Shown piece by piece: positions 49,071 through 63,506 of a stretch of DNA of 64,000 nt. Below the pieces are notes generated by a model. It saw nothing but the letters and a program-made list of their open reading frames with translations, was not told the DNA's origin and did no database searches. Origin of the DNA: Auxenochlorella pyrenoidosa (lineage: Eukaryota > Chlorophyta > Trebouxiophyceae > Chlorellales > Chlorellaceae); the NCBI GenBank assembly GCA_001430745.1, contig KQ482057.1:180052-244051 (forward strand), in the 5' to 3' direction. Position numbers and translations under genes: made by a program. The first letter of the stretch is position 1. Every line of letters begins with the position of its first letter.

Positions 49071-52000
49071 ATGGCTCGACTACAGGACGCCGGCTTGCCC
49101 TCCCGGGCTGTGACGCCCCTTCGATTGGCGATGATCCTTATCTTTCTCTGCACACTGTCGGGCTGTGCGCTGTACCTTGCGGGCGGCAGCCTGCGAATGG
49201 TCTATTGGGGCGGTGAGCGCCTGTCCCAGGCCCAGCACACACAACTGCTGTCTGCAGGGATCGATCAGTCTGCACGGAGGCCGCCTGCGCACGACAGGCC
49301 GTGTCGCCTGCGCCGCCGCTGCCGCCCAGTGCCCGCCAACCGCCCGGTGTCCCTCGTGCAGTATACGGCCGCCTGCGGCCCATGGTTTCAGAGCAGGATC
49401 TGCTGCGCCAGGGCAAGCAAGCACCAGGTGTGCCAGAGGCCTGACACAGCGAACGATGGGAGTTGCGGCAAAGCACAATGGCAATATCGTCCGGCGCTTA
49501 TGCACTAACGACCTGCGTGCTCTCCACCGGTGGTGTTGCGGCCAATCCCGCCTTTGACAAGTGCAGGGGTCACGTATGCGCAAGAAGATGTGGCCAACAC
49601 AGAGCGGCGGGAGGCTGTAGAGCTTCCAGCCACGGCAGCTTTAGAGGCCAAAGAGCAGCAACAGGAGGAACCGGCGCAACAGCAGCAGGAGCTCAACCAA
49701 CCAGAGCAAGCCAAGCCTAGAGACGACCCCGTCACGGGCGGCAACCGGCGGTTTGCGCTCACAAAGTGCGATGGTTGTAGATCGGCACGACATGCCGCTG
49801 GTCCTCAAAGCTTCCCGCAGGGACCTGCCTTCCTGTACCTCTCGCTGCCGCCTGCAGCCCCACCACAGCCCATGCCAGCCCTTGCCTGCCTGCCCCTGGC
49901 GTTGCAGGGCCATGGTGGCCAAGGTGGCGCAGGAAGGCATGGTACTGGTCACTTGGGCCAACTTCCACTACCGTGACTTTGTGATGAATTGGGTGGAGCA
50001 CCTGCGGGCGGTGGGCTGCAACGCCTTCATCGTGGGTGCGCGCCGGCCGGTCGCTTTGTTTGCCCTTGCCTGCTGCGTCGCCAAGCTGCATTCCTCCCTG
50101 CTCCCCGCTAAGCCCGCCTGCCTGGCCGCAGCCCACCGAGCTGTCGCGTCATCACAATTCTTGGTTACAGGTGCCATGGATGACAAGCTGCTGGACTTCC
50201 TTATTGAGCGGGAGGTGCCTGTCTTCAGCATGAGCTCGGGGCTGACGCTGGACGACTTTGGCTGGGGCACGCCCACCTTTCACAAGATGGTGGGCGCGTC
50301 GTGGCGAAAAGCATTCCGCCTTGGTCCGCGCCATGCTGGCTGCTGCTGAGCGCGCAGGGTGGGCCTCTGCCCTCAACAGCCCCTGCTGATGCTGGGCCTG
50401 CCTGCGCTGCGTTCCCGGCTTGCTCGCAGGGCCGTGAGAAGATCCATCTGATCCACTCCTTCACTAAGATGGGCTTTGACGTGCTCATTTCTGATGTGGA
50501 CACTGTCTGGCTGCGCAACCCGTTGCCGTACATGAAGCAGGCGAGGGACGGGCAAGGGAAGCCTTGGAGATGCAGGGCTGGGTGGTCTCTGCCGGCACCG
50601 GCACCGCGCTGCCTTGCCCAGCTGTTGTCATGTGCCATCATACCTCCGCCTGCCTAACCTGCCCCTTGCAGTATCCTGAAGCCGACGTTCTTACCTCCTC
50701 CGACCACCTGATGAACACCGTGACAGACGAGGGGCTGGAGCGGTGGCCTGAGGCTGGTTCTGCTGCCAACATTGGCATCATGCTGTTCCGCCCCAAGGGA
50801 CACGATCTCGCTGCGGTGCGCCAACCAGGTTGCCTTGGCCAAGAGCCCAGGCGTCATCTGCTGTGTGTTGTCCAGCTTTGGTGCTTTGCGGCGACCAATC
50901 CATGCACCAATCAGATTGGCCACACGACAAGCCACGGCTTCCTGCGGCTGTTCCCTGCAGGAATGGACAGAGATGCTGGACAAGGATGACAAAATTTGGG
51001 ATCAGAATGGGTTCAATGACCTCATGCGCCGCGGCTCGCGCCCGCTTCCCGACCGCACAGACCGGTTGTTCCAGTGAGTGGTTGTGTTCGAGGTTGGGTC
51101 AATGGCATATGGAGCAGGCCTGTGCCCGCAAAGGAAGGAGGTTTCCTAAGGAAACATTTTGCAACCCATGCCCAAGCCTGGAGGCATTAGCAGCATCAAC
51201 ATCTGACCTGTCCTTGTTCCCCTGTTCCATGCTGCAGGTGCTATGATGGCAAGCTCAAGTGCGGCATTCTGCCGGTCTCCCTCTTCTGCAGCGGCCACAC
51301 TGGCTTCACCCAAAACATGCCCGGCAGGCTGGGATTTAAGCCATATGTTGTGCATGCCACATTCCAGTACTCGGGCACGCCCGGCAAGCGGCACCGCATG
51401 CGCGAGCGTATGTGGTGGAATGTGAGCTCGAAGCAGCAGCAGAGACGGGAAGCGAGGGCTGGCTTGTGTCCAGCACGATGTTTCTTTCCAAACAGCATCC
51501 TGTTGGCTAGCAGCCTTGCCACTGTTGGCATCTCAGCAGTGTCATTTCTGTCAGGTTCACTGCCCAACAGCAGCCATTCTTGCTCTGTATGCTCCCACGC
51601 CAGGACGCCTTCTTGCATGGCAACCACTATGTTTTCTTCGAAGCTGTTGCCCAAAATGCCCACTTCCGGCCTGCAGGATGGCCCTGAATACTTCAATACG
51701 CCTGGAGCTGGGTTCATTGCATACGACCCGGATATCCCCGCGGCGCTGCTGGATGCCATTCGCACCATGGAGCGCAACTTCACGCTGGAGGCCACCATGC
51801 CGCATTTTGACCTGGTCAACTTCCAGCTGCGCCAGCTGCGTGCCGCCTTTGCAGTGGCAACGGTGAGGAGGCTGTGAGCTGCCAGACCCGGCTTTAAATG
51901 AACCTTCAACTGCGCTCAGCCTTGGCCACACTCAGAATGCCCACCACCTCTTGAGCTCACTCCACCTGAGAGATCCAACCCATCTGCCTACTCCTAGTTT

Positions 52001-53280
52001 GTCCACGTGTTGCTGGCAGGGCTGCCTGACAGGCGGTCTGTTTGCCGACCCGGTACCTGCCGCTCAGCCATCCCGCCGCTGCCTGCAAATTGCATGTATG
52101 CCCCGCAGATCACGGGCCGCGGCCTCGTGCTGCCACGGCTCTGGTGCGGCATGGACCGCTGGTGGGCGCCGCACGATGGCACCATCCCTGGCTCTAGCCT
52201 GGATCTGCCCTATCTGTGCCCTGCTGATCATGTGGTGGACCTCGAAGCGTGAGTTGGCACAGAGGGGCGCCTTCTCGTGGAGCAGTGTTCACCAGCTGAT
52301 CTGCCTGGCCCCTGCATAGCTTGTCTTGACCACCAGCCCACCTCCTTGCTACCTCTTGGCGCCTGCCATGCCCAGTTTGCTCCGTTCGATTGCTACAACT
52401 TGCTTGCCGCAACAAGCAGACCCTGCCCATACTCTCTTGCTTCTCACGAGCCAGTGTGTGGCTTCTGTCACTTCACTGCAGCATGACACGCCCCCTAGCG
52501 GAATCCGATCACGGGCCAAGCATCGCATTCCGAGAATACTCGTTCCTTGAGCGCCCAGAGGCAGCAGAGCTGAACAAGTCTACAGTGGTGCTGCAAGTGT
52601 GCCCGGTGCGCACCGATGCGGCTTGCTGTATTACCATTCCACCTGCTGTTTGAGACCTGCGGCCCAGGCTTTGTTTGATTGCCCTTTGTCACTCCCTCGC
52701 CCCTTGGCTGTGCAGGACGATTCCGCCGACGCTGCCTGCTCTGACGGCGCTGGCGGAGCAGGAGAGAAGCTGAAATCGCAGCTAGATGACAAGCAGCTCG
52801 CTGCCGCTCTGACACAGGGCCCTGCGGCAGGAGCAAAGGTGAGGATAGCATGCCTGAGTTTGCCCTAGTGGGCTCTTGCAGGTGCGCACCTCATCTGCTC
52901 AACTTAGGCACCTGACAACTCCTTGCATGCGCTATGTTCCATCCGTGCACATGGCACCCAGGTGCTGCGCATTGTCGGCGGCATTGAGCGACTGTTTCGC
53001 GGCTGGGCAGATGAAGAGGCAGGCAGGAAGTTTAAGCGGCGCCTGGACACGTATGGTTCCATTTGGTGTTGCATTAACGCGCACCCAGGCCACATCTGGT
53101 GAGTGATTCTCCTTGCCAGCACCAGCCCGCCTCCCCTGACTGACCAAGCTCATACATGACCTTGTTTCCTATGTGCCCACTCTCTTCGACAGGTACGACT
53201 TCTTCTGGGACCAGGTGCCACATAAGGACCGCCATAATCGCGCCGTCGAAGGCTCCTGGAGACCCAAAACAGGACCATGA
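49071..53280 (+). CDS. GT77 glycosyltransferase, XEG113-like arabinosyltransferase
   Basis: Golgi enzyme of family GT77; Arabidopsis XEG113 extends hydroxyproline-linked arabinose chains on extensins. ATG at 49071 gives MARLQDAGLPSRAVTPLR and a signal anchor (LAMILIFLCTLSGCALYLAG), then a Gln/Glu-rich stem. Catalytic part: GMVLVTWANFHYRDFVMNWV, VGAMDDKLLDFLIEREVPVF, GWGTPTFHKMGREKIHLIHS, LISDVDTVWLRNPLPYMKQ (the DxD motif is DVD), YPEADVLTSSDHLMN, AANIGIMLFRP, DDKIWDQNGFNDLMRRGS and GFKPYVVHATFQYSGTPGKR. Downstream VLPRLWCGMDRWWAPHDGTI and SGNIxF-type C-terminal segments match the XEG113 subgroup rather than the RRA subgroup. TGA is at 53278-53280, with TGTAA at 53322. One intron has a GC donor (50541). 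The substrate in an alga without classical extensins is unknown. Confidence 0.92.
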
Positions 53281-54508
53281 GCAATTCTTTGTTCTGAAAA
53301 ATCCATGGATTATACTATCACTGTAATTCCCTGGACCACCATGGAAACTGAGCTCTGCAAGTCGCTTGAATGCTGATTAGAGGATGTTGTCCTGAAATCA
53401 CGATGTTGTCTAAGGCGGCCAGGGCTCTTGGGTTGATCTGCAGCATTAGGGCTCGATTCTGCAGCTTGCCTGGCCCACTAGCACCTTGCCGACTCATCTG
53501 GGACCAGCGGCTTTACGGCGGCCAGGGCCATCACTGCGGAAGTGAGATGCCTCTGCTGGGCTTTCATATTCTCTCTTTGCCTGCCTGGCATTCAGGGCAC
53601 ACATGTAGCTTGCCTCCACGGCATCACAGCGTAGTGCCACATACGAGTAAACCATCAAGGGTCTGTGTCGCAAGGTCCGTTGCGGATAGACAGACATTAA
53701 GCCCAAACAAGCAAGGGGTGCCAGCCTTAGCACCTAGGCCTCGTTTGGGGGCGGTGCTGGTCGGTCTGGCTGCCGCACTGAGGTGGCTGCCTGCCGCACT
53801 CCTAAAGTGCACACCCATGAGCCAGCCCGTCTCAGGCCGCTGTCAGGTGCTACGGCCTGGCATGTAGTGCAGCACCGCCCTGCGGGCAGCACTTCAGGCA
53901 GACTGTACTGGGGCGGTGGCGGCAGCGGTCCAGACTGCCTCTCCCTCGACGCACGAGTGCTCGACTTGCTGTGGCGCAATGTACGATCCAGCCCCGGGGC
54001 CGCAAGTCAGACGCGCAACAAGGGGGAGCCGTAGAGTACAGGCTGCAAGGCTGTTGCTCGGCTTGGGAGCGCCGCTGCGCGACTGATGTGCTGGACAGGC
54101 TCTGGCAAAGCAGTCTAGGCTGGCAGCCGGCGCGCTCAGGAGATGCATACCTCACAACCCCACCGCCGCCTCGCTGGCGTCTCTCCCATGCGACCCTCGG
54201 CCACAGGCATGTCTCCCCGCTGGCTCGCAAGGGAAAATGCAATCACACACAGCCAGAAATGTGTGCATGCAGCAGCAGGGCCGGCCTGCAGAACAGCTGG
54301 GCATGCGCAAGCCTGTGTACCGCCCCCGCTGCCACCTGGCTCGCCTGACGGTGCGCGGCGCAGAGGGGTGGGGTTACAAGGCGGCCATGGTACACGGGTT
54401 GCAAGGGAGGGTCATAGATTCTTCTCGGTGTTGCTGGCCAGGACAAAAACGGCCGAAACGCCCGTTTTTTTAACAAAATACGCAATTTCGAGCCGAAAAT
54501 TTGGGCTC
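53281..54508. other. Convergent spacer of 1.2 kb, no gene seen
   Basis: Lies between the XEG113-like stop (+) and the LHCII stop (-). Several short open frames exist on both strands but none resembles a known family. The right end contains the hairpin at 54445-54469 and an AT-rich segment downstream of LHCII. Confidence 0.5.
54445..54469 (-). terminator. Perfect hairpin downstream of the LHCII stop
   Basis: AAAAACGG (54445-54452) pairs with CCGTTTTT (54462-54469) around a nine-base loop. It sits 40-64 bases past the LHCII stop, in the expected 3' UTR, inside an AT-rich island. It could be an mRNA 3'-end or stability element; this is inference from structure and place. Confidence 0.4.
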
Positions 54509-56348
54509 CTATGCGCTGGGCACAAACTTGGTGGCCGCCGCGAAGCCGTTGTTGACCGACGGGTTGGCAAGGTGCTCGGACAAGTTCTCAAGGGGAGACT
54601 TGCCAGTCACCAGGGCCTGCAACAGGAAAGGAAGCAGGGAGGGGGGAGCCAGGTGAGGGGGAGCGGTCGGGGGGCGGTGGTGCACCGACGGGCGCCGACG
54701 CAACCGCGCAAGGATGCGAGGCCGGCAAGCCGTGCATGGCCAACAGAACTGCGCCCCTGTGCACCAGACCTGCAGGCAGCACAGGACAGCAGTGCAACAA
54801 CACGTGCAGGGTGCACCAGGCCATGCCAACTCTCAGCCCATCAGCCCGGCGCGTGCCCGGCAGGCCCACCTGCACGTAGAAGCCGAACATGGAGAACATG
54901 GCCAGGCGGCCGTTCTTGATCTCCTTGACCTTCAGCTCAGCCAGGGTGTCGGGGTCGTCAGCCAGGCCCAGGGGGTCGAAGAAGCCGCCGGGGTACAGGG
55001 AGTCGCCGGTGGTCTCCACGGGGCCCTCGCCGGCCGAGCGGTAGGCCTCGGCGGCGCCCATGATCACCAGCTGGGTCAGCAGCACGGCGGCGATGGACTG
55101 GGCGTGGATCAGGGAGGGGTTGCCTGCAGGGGGTTGGGAAAGGGAGAGCAGGCAATCAGCACTGAGCAGGCGCATGTTCAGGCGGGCAGCAGAAGAGCTG
55201 AGGCCATGATTCAAGGGCACGCGCATGTACACTGGAGGCGATGACTCAAGCAAGTGAGGACCAATTATAACAGCGCAGCGCAGTTGCAACGCGAGCTCAG
55301 CAACCCACTCACCCAGGTAGTTCAGGCCATCCTCGTTGAAGATGGAGGCACCAGCCTTGAACCACACAGCGGCCTCGCCGAAGTCGGCGGCGCCGTTGTT
55401 CTGCAGCAGCTCGGGCACCAGGCAGCCCAGGGCGCCCAGCATGGCCTGCATGGGTAGGGAGAGTGCAGGGATCATGATGAAGGTTGCTTCCAGGCACCAC
55501 ATGCCGGCGTGCAGTCTCACTTGACGGCATGCCATGTGGTACAAGACGCTGGCTAACAATGTCCCTGACCTTCACCACTGCGTGCTGCTCCATATTCCAC
55601 ATAGACTGCCTGGTAGACTCACCCAGCGGGCGTGGATGACCTCAGTCTCGCGGTAGCGAGCGAAGGTCTCGGGGTCGGCGGACAGACCAGCGGTGTCCCA
55701 GCCGTAGTCACCGGGGAACTCACCTGCAGGCAGCGAGGGAAGCTGGCGTGAGCAGGCAGCAGGGACCACCGAAATCCACCCAGCCTTGTCGCGCTGCCCC
55801 TCAGATAATGATCCACAGCTGGGTCTGATCCGCGCCGCGCTAATGCGCTGCTCAGGATAGCGCGCCAGAGCTGCCACGCGATCTGCGCCTCACCCTTCAG
55901 GTAGGAGGGGGTCACGCCCTCAGAGAAGGGGCCCAGGAACTTGGCGCGGTCAGGGCCGTAGAACTCCACAGAGGCGCGGGTCACCTGGCGGGTGGCCTGC
56001 ACGCGCGGGCGGGGCGCCATTGCAGTCAGCGGGAGCGCTGCAGGAGCGCCAGGGCTCGGCAATTGGCGAGCCCTGTGCTCGTCCCAGCCCTGGGCGCCGG
56101 CAAACAGGCTGCGGGGGATACGGCCCAGACCGCCTTAGCCGTATCTCCATCTCACTCGATGGCCCCACCCACTCCCTCTGGCGCACGGCCGGCTGGGGCG
56201 GCTCGCAGGCCGGGCCCTGGGCGGCAGAGGAGCCTCGGAAGCAGGGCAGGGCGCTGCGGCGACGAGGCGAAGCAAGAGGGCCCTGTGCGGCACTCACCCG
56301 GCCAGAGGGCCGCACGGCAGCGAGGGAGCGGGTCAGGGCGGCCTGCAT
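54509..56348 (-). CDS. LHCII chlorophyll a/b-binding protein
   Basis: Major light-harvesting antenna protein of photosystem II in the thylakoid. ATG at 56348 starts a transit-peptide-like [17 protein letters not shown]. The mature protein has [36 protein letters not shown], helix [18 protein letters not shown] (Glu/His/Arg chlorophyll and ion-pair residues), [19 protein letters not shown], helix [36 protein letters not shown], helix [21 protein letters not shown], and [20 protein letters not shown] is at 54509-54511. The sequence fits Lhcb/LHCBM rather than LHCI. The N-terminal trimerisation motif WYGPDR reads FYGPDR here. A TATA-like TACAAATG lies about 70-80 bases upstream of the ATG. Confidence 0.95.
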
Positions 56349-57866
56349 GGTGTCGATGTGAGCGGTACAAAGTTCTGTGGAAGTTCTGACGGCGAGCGAG
56401 GGGGCCGGGAGCCTGCATTTGTAGCAGAGAATCTCGCTCATCTTTTCCCCTGGGTCAGGCTGCTGAGCTGGAGGCTCGACAGGTGATTCAGATAGCAGTC
56501 TGCTGCAGTCTGTGTATCGTCGATCGCCGATCGCAGCGAGGCGGTGACGGGAGCAGTCTGCAGCTGAGGCGATCGCCGCCGCCGCTGCCGCTGCCGCAAT
56601 ACAAGGCGGGCGCCTGCGGCAGGGGGCACAGGTGGAAGGACAACTGCCCGCGCCCGCACGCAGGGCTGGCTTTCCACCGACAACGGCGTGTGCACACAGC
56701 CGGGCCGGCACCTGCGGGGGCGCGTCACAACCGGCACCACCGGCACAGGTGGCCGCCGCTGGCTGGCGACAGTGAGTGTGATCACCGCTGCCTTGCGGCT
56801 GCTGCTGCTGCCAGTTGGGGTGAGAGCTGCGCAGAGCGATCTGCAACTGCTTTGTGAATGTGCCCTGATGCAGCTTGAGGTTGGGGGTGGGATTGTTCCT
56901 CCTTCAGCGGTGGTGAGCTGCTTCCGTCATATCTGTGTGCTGCGGCAGCAGCCGCGGGGCAGGAATGGTTGTGCAGCTCATGCCCGCGCCGTATCCTTTG
57001 TCGCTCGTCTGCTGGGCACTCTGCCATGATACACGTTCCAACTGTGAGGTGCTAAGCTGACGCTCTGGTTGCTTTGAAGGGCTGTTTGGGCTCAAGTCTA
57101 TGACGCTTCGTTCGAATTTTCGCCCTTCAGGTTTGTGTGCTCAGTTGGCAGAACACGTGAGCAGAAGGAAGAGAGCACAGCTGAAATTTTGCGCTTGTAT
57201 CAGTGTTTCTGGCCCCTGCAGGCTGTTTTCCCATGCCGCTATTTCGCTGCTGTGGCCCTCTTCTATCATGCCAGGGTTGAGGGCTACAATCAACCTCCTT
57301 GCCTTCTGTGACGGCTGGCTCCAGTGAATGCGGCACACAGCATGACGGGGAAAGGCGGTTTGGCGTGAGGCAGTTCTGTCCCCACCTCAGGTGGCCCTGG
57401 CTGGCCCTTGGTGCGATGCCATGCCTTGCAACCTGTGTTTTCAGTTTGTGGTGCACCTTGAGGCATTTCGGGCCAGAGTATATCCCGACAGCCAGGCTGA
57501 AGCTGAAGAGGCGAACTCTACAGAATGCACAGGGCTTACTGCAGCTGCGCTTGAATCGCCTGCAGCAGAGCAGCAGGTAGCTTAGCAGTGGCTTGACCTT
57601 GATGTCGACAGCAAAGCTCCCATTGTGTGTAGCCCATCAGCATGAATGGTGAATGTATGGCGAGTATAGCCCCCTCCGCGCCAGAATGGATTGCTGTTGG
57701 GGCAGACTCTAGGTATGCGTGGCAGGGCGCCAGCGCCCGCAGCGCTCCCGGCGGGGCGCATTTGGGTATGCAACCTGCACCTCCGTCCTCTACGCGCCTA
57801 GGCCTTTTTGCGAGTCCGGTCTTCGCCTACTGCACTCAGCTTCTCCTCATAGTTCACCTGGGCGCG
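56349..57866. other. 1.5-kb intergenic region with unexplained exon-like pieces
   Basis: Left end: LHCII promoter and 5' UTR. The middle (+ strand) has frames that look partly coding: WLATVSVITAALRLLLLPVG (about 56757-56815) resembles the first membrane span of Oxa1/YidC/COX18 insertases. An acceptor TTTTCAG at 57438-57444 opens FVVHLEAFRARVYPDSQAEA and on to a TAG at 57583-57585. I could not join these into a convincing gene. Several CGATCG palindromes occur near 56517-56575. Confidence 0.35.
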
Positions 57867-60096
57867 ATGGCGCAGGTCACCAGCAGCAGGGCTGCGGCCC
57901 CTGCTCCTGTCCAGATGCGGCTGATGTCCCGCAGCGGCGAGATGCGGGCAATGGCGCCCCAGCGTGAGCGAGATAAGCGCTATGTGCACAGGGTTGACAG
58001 GCGGCGGCCTAAGTGAGGAACCGCACTCCAATTGGGCCCCACAGATCCTCTCTGCAGGCGCTATTGCTTTCAAGTCTGCGGCACGCGCCCCTCGAGCGCT
58101 GCAAGCGCAGCGAAGCAGCCGGGCAAACCCGGCCCTGGTGCGCATTCCGTAGCAGACCTTGCACAGGCGCAGACAGATTTTGGAAGCAATCATTTAGTGT
58201 GCTTCCCGGCCAAAATCGGACTCCTTCTGCACCGCCGCCGCTGCCGCCGCTGGCGCCACTGCCGCCACTGCCCGTGCTGCGTCCCCCCATCTCTGCACAT
58301 TTCCCTCCGCCGCTGCTACTACAGGTGGTTGCTTCAGCAAATGGCCAGCTGCGTATCATGATTGCCGGCGCACCTGCGGCGGGCAAGGGCACGCAGTGCG
58401 CCAAGATTGTTGAGAAGGTGCGACCACGCCCGGCAGCGTCCTGCGGTAGGAGCGGTGCAGGCTGAGCGGGCGCCACGGCAGATTGAGCGATGCCAACTTG
58501 CCCGCCATCTGACCTACGGCCCCCTCTGGTTTTGCAGTACGGCCTCGTGCACATCTCCGTGGGCGACCTGCTGCGTGCTGAGGTGGCGGCCGGCACGCCC
58601 GCCGGCAAGAAGGCCAAGTCCTTCATGGACAATGGTGACCTGGTGCCCAACGAGGCAAGCCAGTGGGGGGAATCGTTCAACAAGGGTTTTTTGGGCCCGC
58701 CAGCCTGGTGGCTTGCAGAGCAAAGGCTCGCTGAGCGCAGGCGGTCCGGCAGGCAGCGAGCGGTAGCAGCAGCGCAGCCCGCGGCGCCCCACCCGGCAGA
58801 TCACGCTGCATGCCTGCACCGTGTTCGCTCCCTGTGCCGCAGGTGGTGGTGGAGATGGTGAAGAATAAGCTGGCGGAGGATGATGTGCTGCAGAAGGGCT
58901 GGCTGCTTGACGGCTACCCCCGCAGGCGAGGCGGGCGCTGGGATCGGCAAGCTGGCTGGCCAATGCGGCGGTGGCTCTGCACCGCTTCTTAAATGCCCAG
59001 CTGCACCGCTCTGCCTCACCCATCTTGCCAGCATCGTGCTCTGCCCACCCCGCTGTGCAGCGGCGAGCAGGCAGAGGCCATTGAGAAGGAGGGCATCCGG
59101 CCAGATGTGTTCCTGCTCATCAACGTGAGTGTCCCTTGCATGCTTTCCAGGCTGGAGTTGGTGCACCTGCTGCCCCCACGCCAGGTTTCTGCGCACCAGA
59201 TGTCGTCGTCTGGGTTTCTCGCCTCCCCTCACTCAATGACTAATGGCCATGCGCCGGTTGTCTTGTGCAGGTTCCCGATGAGCTTCTGATCGACCGCGTG
59301 GTCGGCCGCCGCAGCGACCCAGGTGAGATGCTCCTGCACATTCTTTGCATATACAGGCAACCGCCGGCGTGCTTCATCCTGGTGTGTGCTGCCGGCATGC
59401 TGCCGCTGCTTGGTAGGGAGGCTAGGCTGGCTCTCCCACTGCTTGCCGCCGACCTGTGCTGCAGAGACGGGCGAGATCTACCACCTCACCTTCAAGCCGC
59501 CGCCGCCGGAGATTATGGATCGCCTGGTGCGCCGTCGCCTGCTGCCTGGGATCAGCAGGCAGCCTCTCTTAGTACAGAAATGGGAACTTGAGAGTGTATG
59601 CGTGCAGCAGCACTGATGCGGCACCTGGGCGGCCTTTCCTGTCCATGTTTGGCAGCAGCGGGGTGGAGGAGCTGCCGAAGCCGGAAGGGCAGGTTACCGC
59701 TCAAGGCACCCTGGCAGCGGGCCGAGCCTGCTGCCTTGCCTGCGCCTGCCTTGCCGCGACTGCAGGTGCAGCGCAGCGACGACACCGAGGAGAAGGCGCG
59801 CAACCGGCTGCGCACCTACCATGCCAACGTGGACGCAGTCATCGGGTACTACAAGGACCAGCTGGTCGAGGTACGGTTGACTACTTGTGCCTGCGGCCGG
59901 TGTGTGCTGCTGTGCCAGCGCCATGCTCAGCAGCTGTATGCTATCCTTTGCGTGCTGCAGCAGGGATGCCCCTGACAACTTGTGGCCATGTCTCCTCTCC
60001 TTGCGACAGATTGATGGCACACAGTCCATGGACAGCGTGTTCGAGTCCATCCAGGCAGCCATTGATGGTGCTGCAAAGAAGATGCAGCTGGCGTGA
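57867..60096 (+). CDS. Adenylate kinase, plastid-type
   Basis: Interconverts ATP + AMP and 2 ADP. I propose exon 1 at 57867-57963, [20 protein letters not shown] then [12 protein letters not shown], a plausible plastid transit peptide. It joins in phase (donor GTGAGC at 57964, acceptor CTTCAG before 58338) to [20 protein letters not shown], the P-loop. Then [111 protein letters not shown] and [20 protein letters not shown]. The end is [12 protein letters not shown] at 60094-60096. The long lid with TGEIYH fits the eukaryotic/bacterial long form. Two introns have GC donors (58655, 58926). If exon 1 is wrong, an in-frame ATG exists at 58358. Confidence 0.93.
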
Positions 60097-60835
60097 TTAG
60101 CAGATACAGACTGAGATTCCCAGGCGGTCCTTGGGTTGCCCGCAGCGCCCTGGGTGTCAAAATGCGCACAACAAATTAATGTTCAGTGTAGTTTGCCGCT
60201 GCCATTTATAGATTCTTATCTTCACTGACATATGCCGCGATGCAATAAATGCAGCAAGGGACAGTGCTCAAAGCATCAGTCAGCAGCCAAGTCGAGCAGC
60301 ACGGTGGGCATGGTGAATGAAACGGCCATGGTCTTATTTGGCGCCCAAACGCTAGGAGTGTGCATTGTTCCTGTTCGGTCATTTTACACATCAAATGTTC
60401 TGTTGATGCCAGAAAAGATTTTTAGCAACCAGTTGGTGCTGGGTGGGGAAGCATGGTCGCGTGCGCCACCTTGGCACTATTGCCAAGTTGGCACCTGGTG
60501 ATTTGGTGCATACACATTGATGGATAAACCGGGTTTGTTTGCCTTTGTTTCCGCATTTCAGACCCGACATTCGCCCAGGTGAGGCCGAGTGGCGGTAAAC
60601 GGCCCGCTACACAGCTACTGGGGGGCCTCTGTGGCGTGTTGGAGGCGCGACTCTCGGCTGCACTGCGATTGCCGCTCTGCGGAAGAACCCGGTTGTCCGA
60701 TCCGCCCTAGCAGACCTCCCCACAGCGGCACTGAGTGCCATTGTGGTGGGCAGGGCAGTTGATGGCACCCCCGCTCCCATCCCCACAAACCCTTGCACCA
60801 GCCCTGCCCGTCCAGGTCCTTCTCTGCTGCCCAAC
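60097..60835. other. Spacer between adenylate kinase and THI4
   Basis: About 740 bases holding the adenylate kinase 3' UTR and the THI4 promoter and 5' UTR. An 89-codon open frame begins near 60232, but it has no similarity I recognise. No thiamine riboswitch core was found here. Confidence 0.5.

Positions 60836-63506
<2,671 letters not shown>

Noticed and set aside
57798..58193. Minus-strand 131-codon frame over the adenylate kinase 5' end
   Set aside because: It overlaps the proposed transit-peptide exon on the other strand, has no recognised family, and needs no explanation once the adenylate kinase exon is accepted.
60232..60501. An 89-codon + strand frame with two CxxC-like pairs
   Set aside because: No further metal-site pattern, no family similarity, and it sits in the expected 3' UTR/promoter space between adenylate kinase and THI4.
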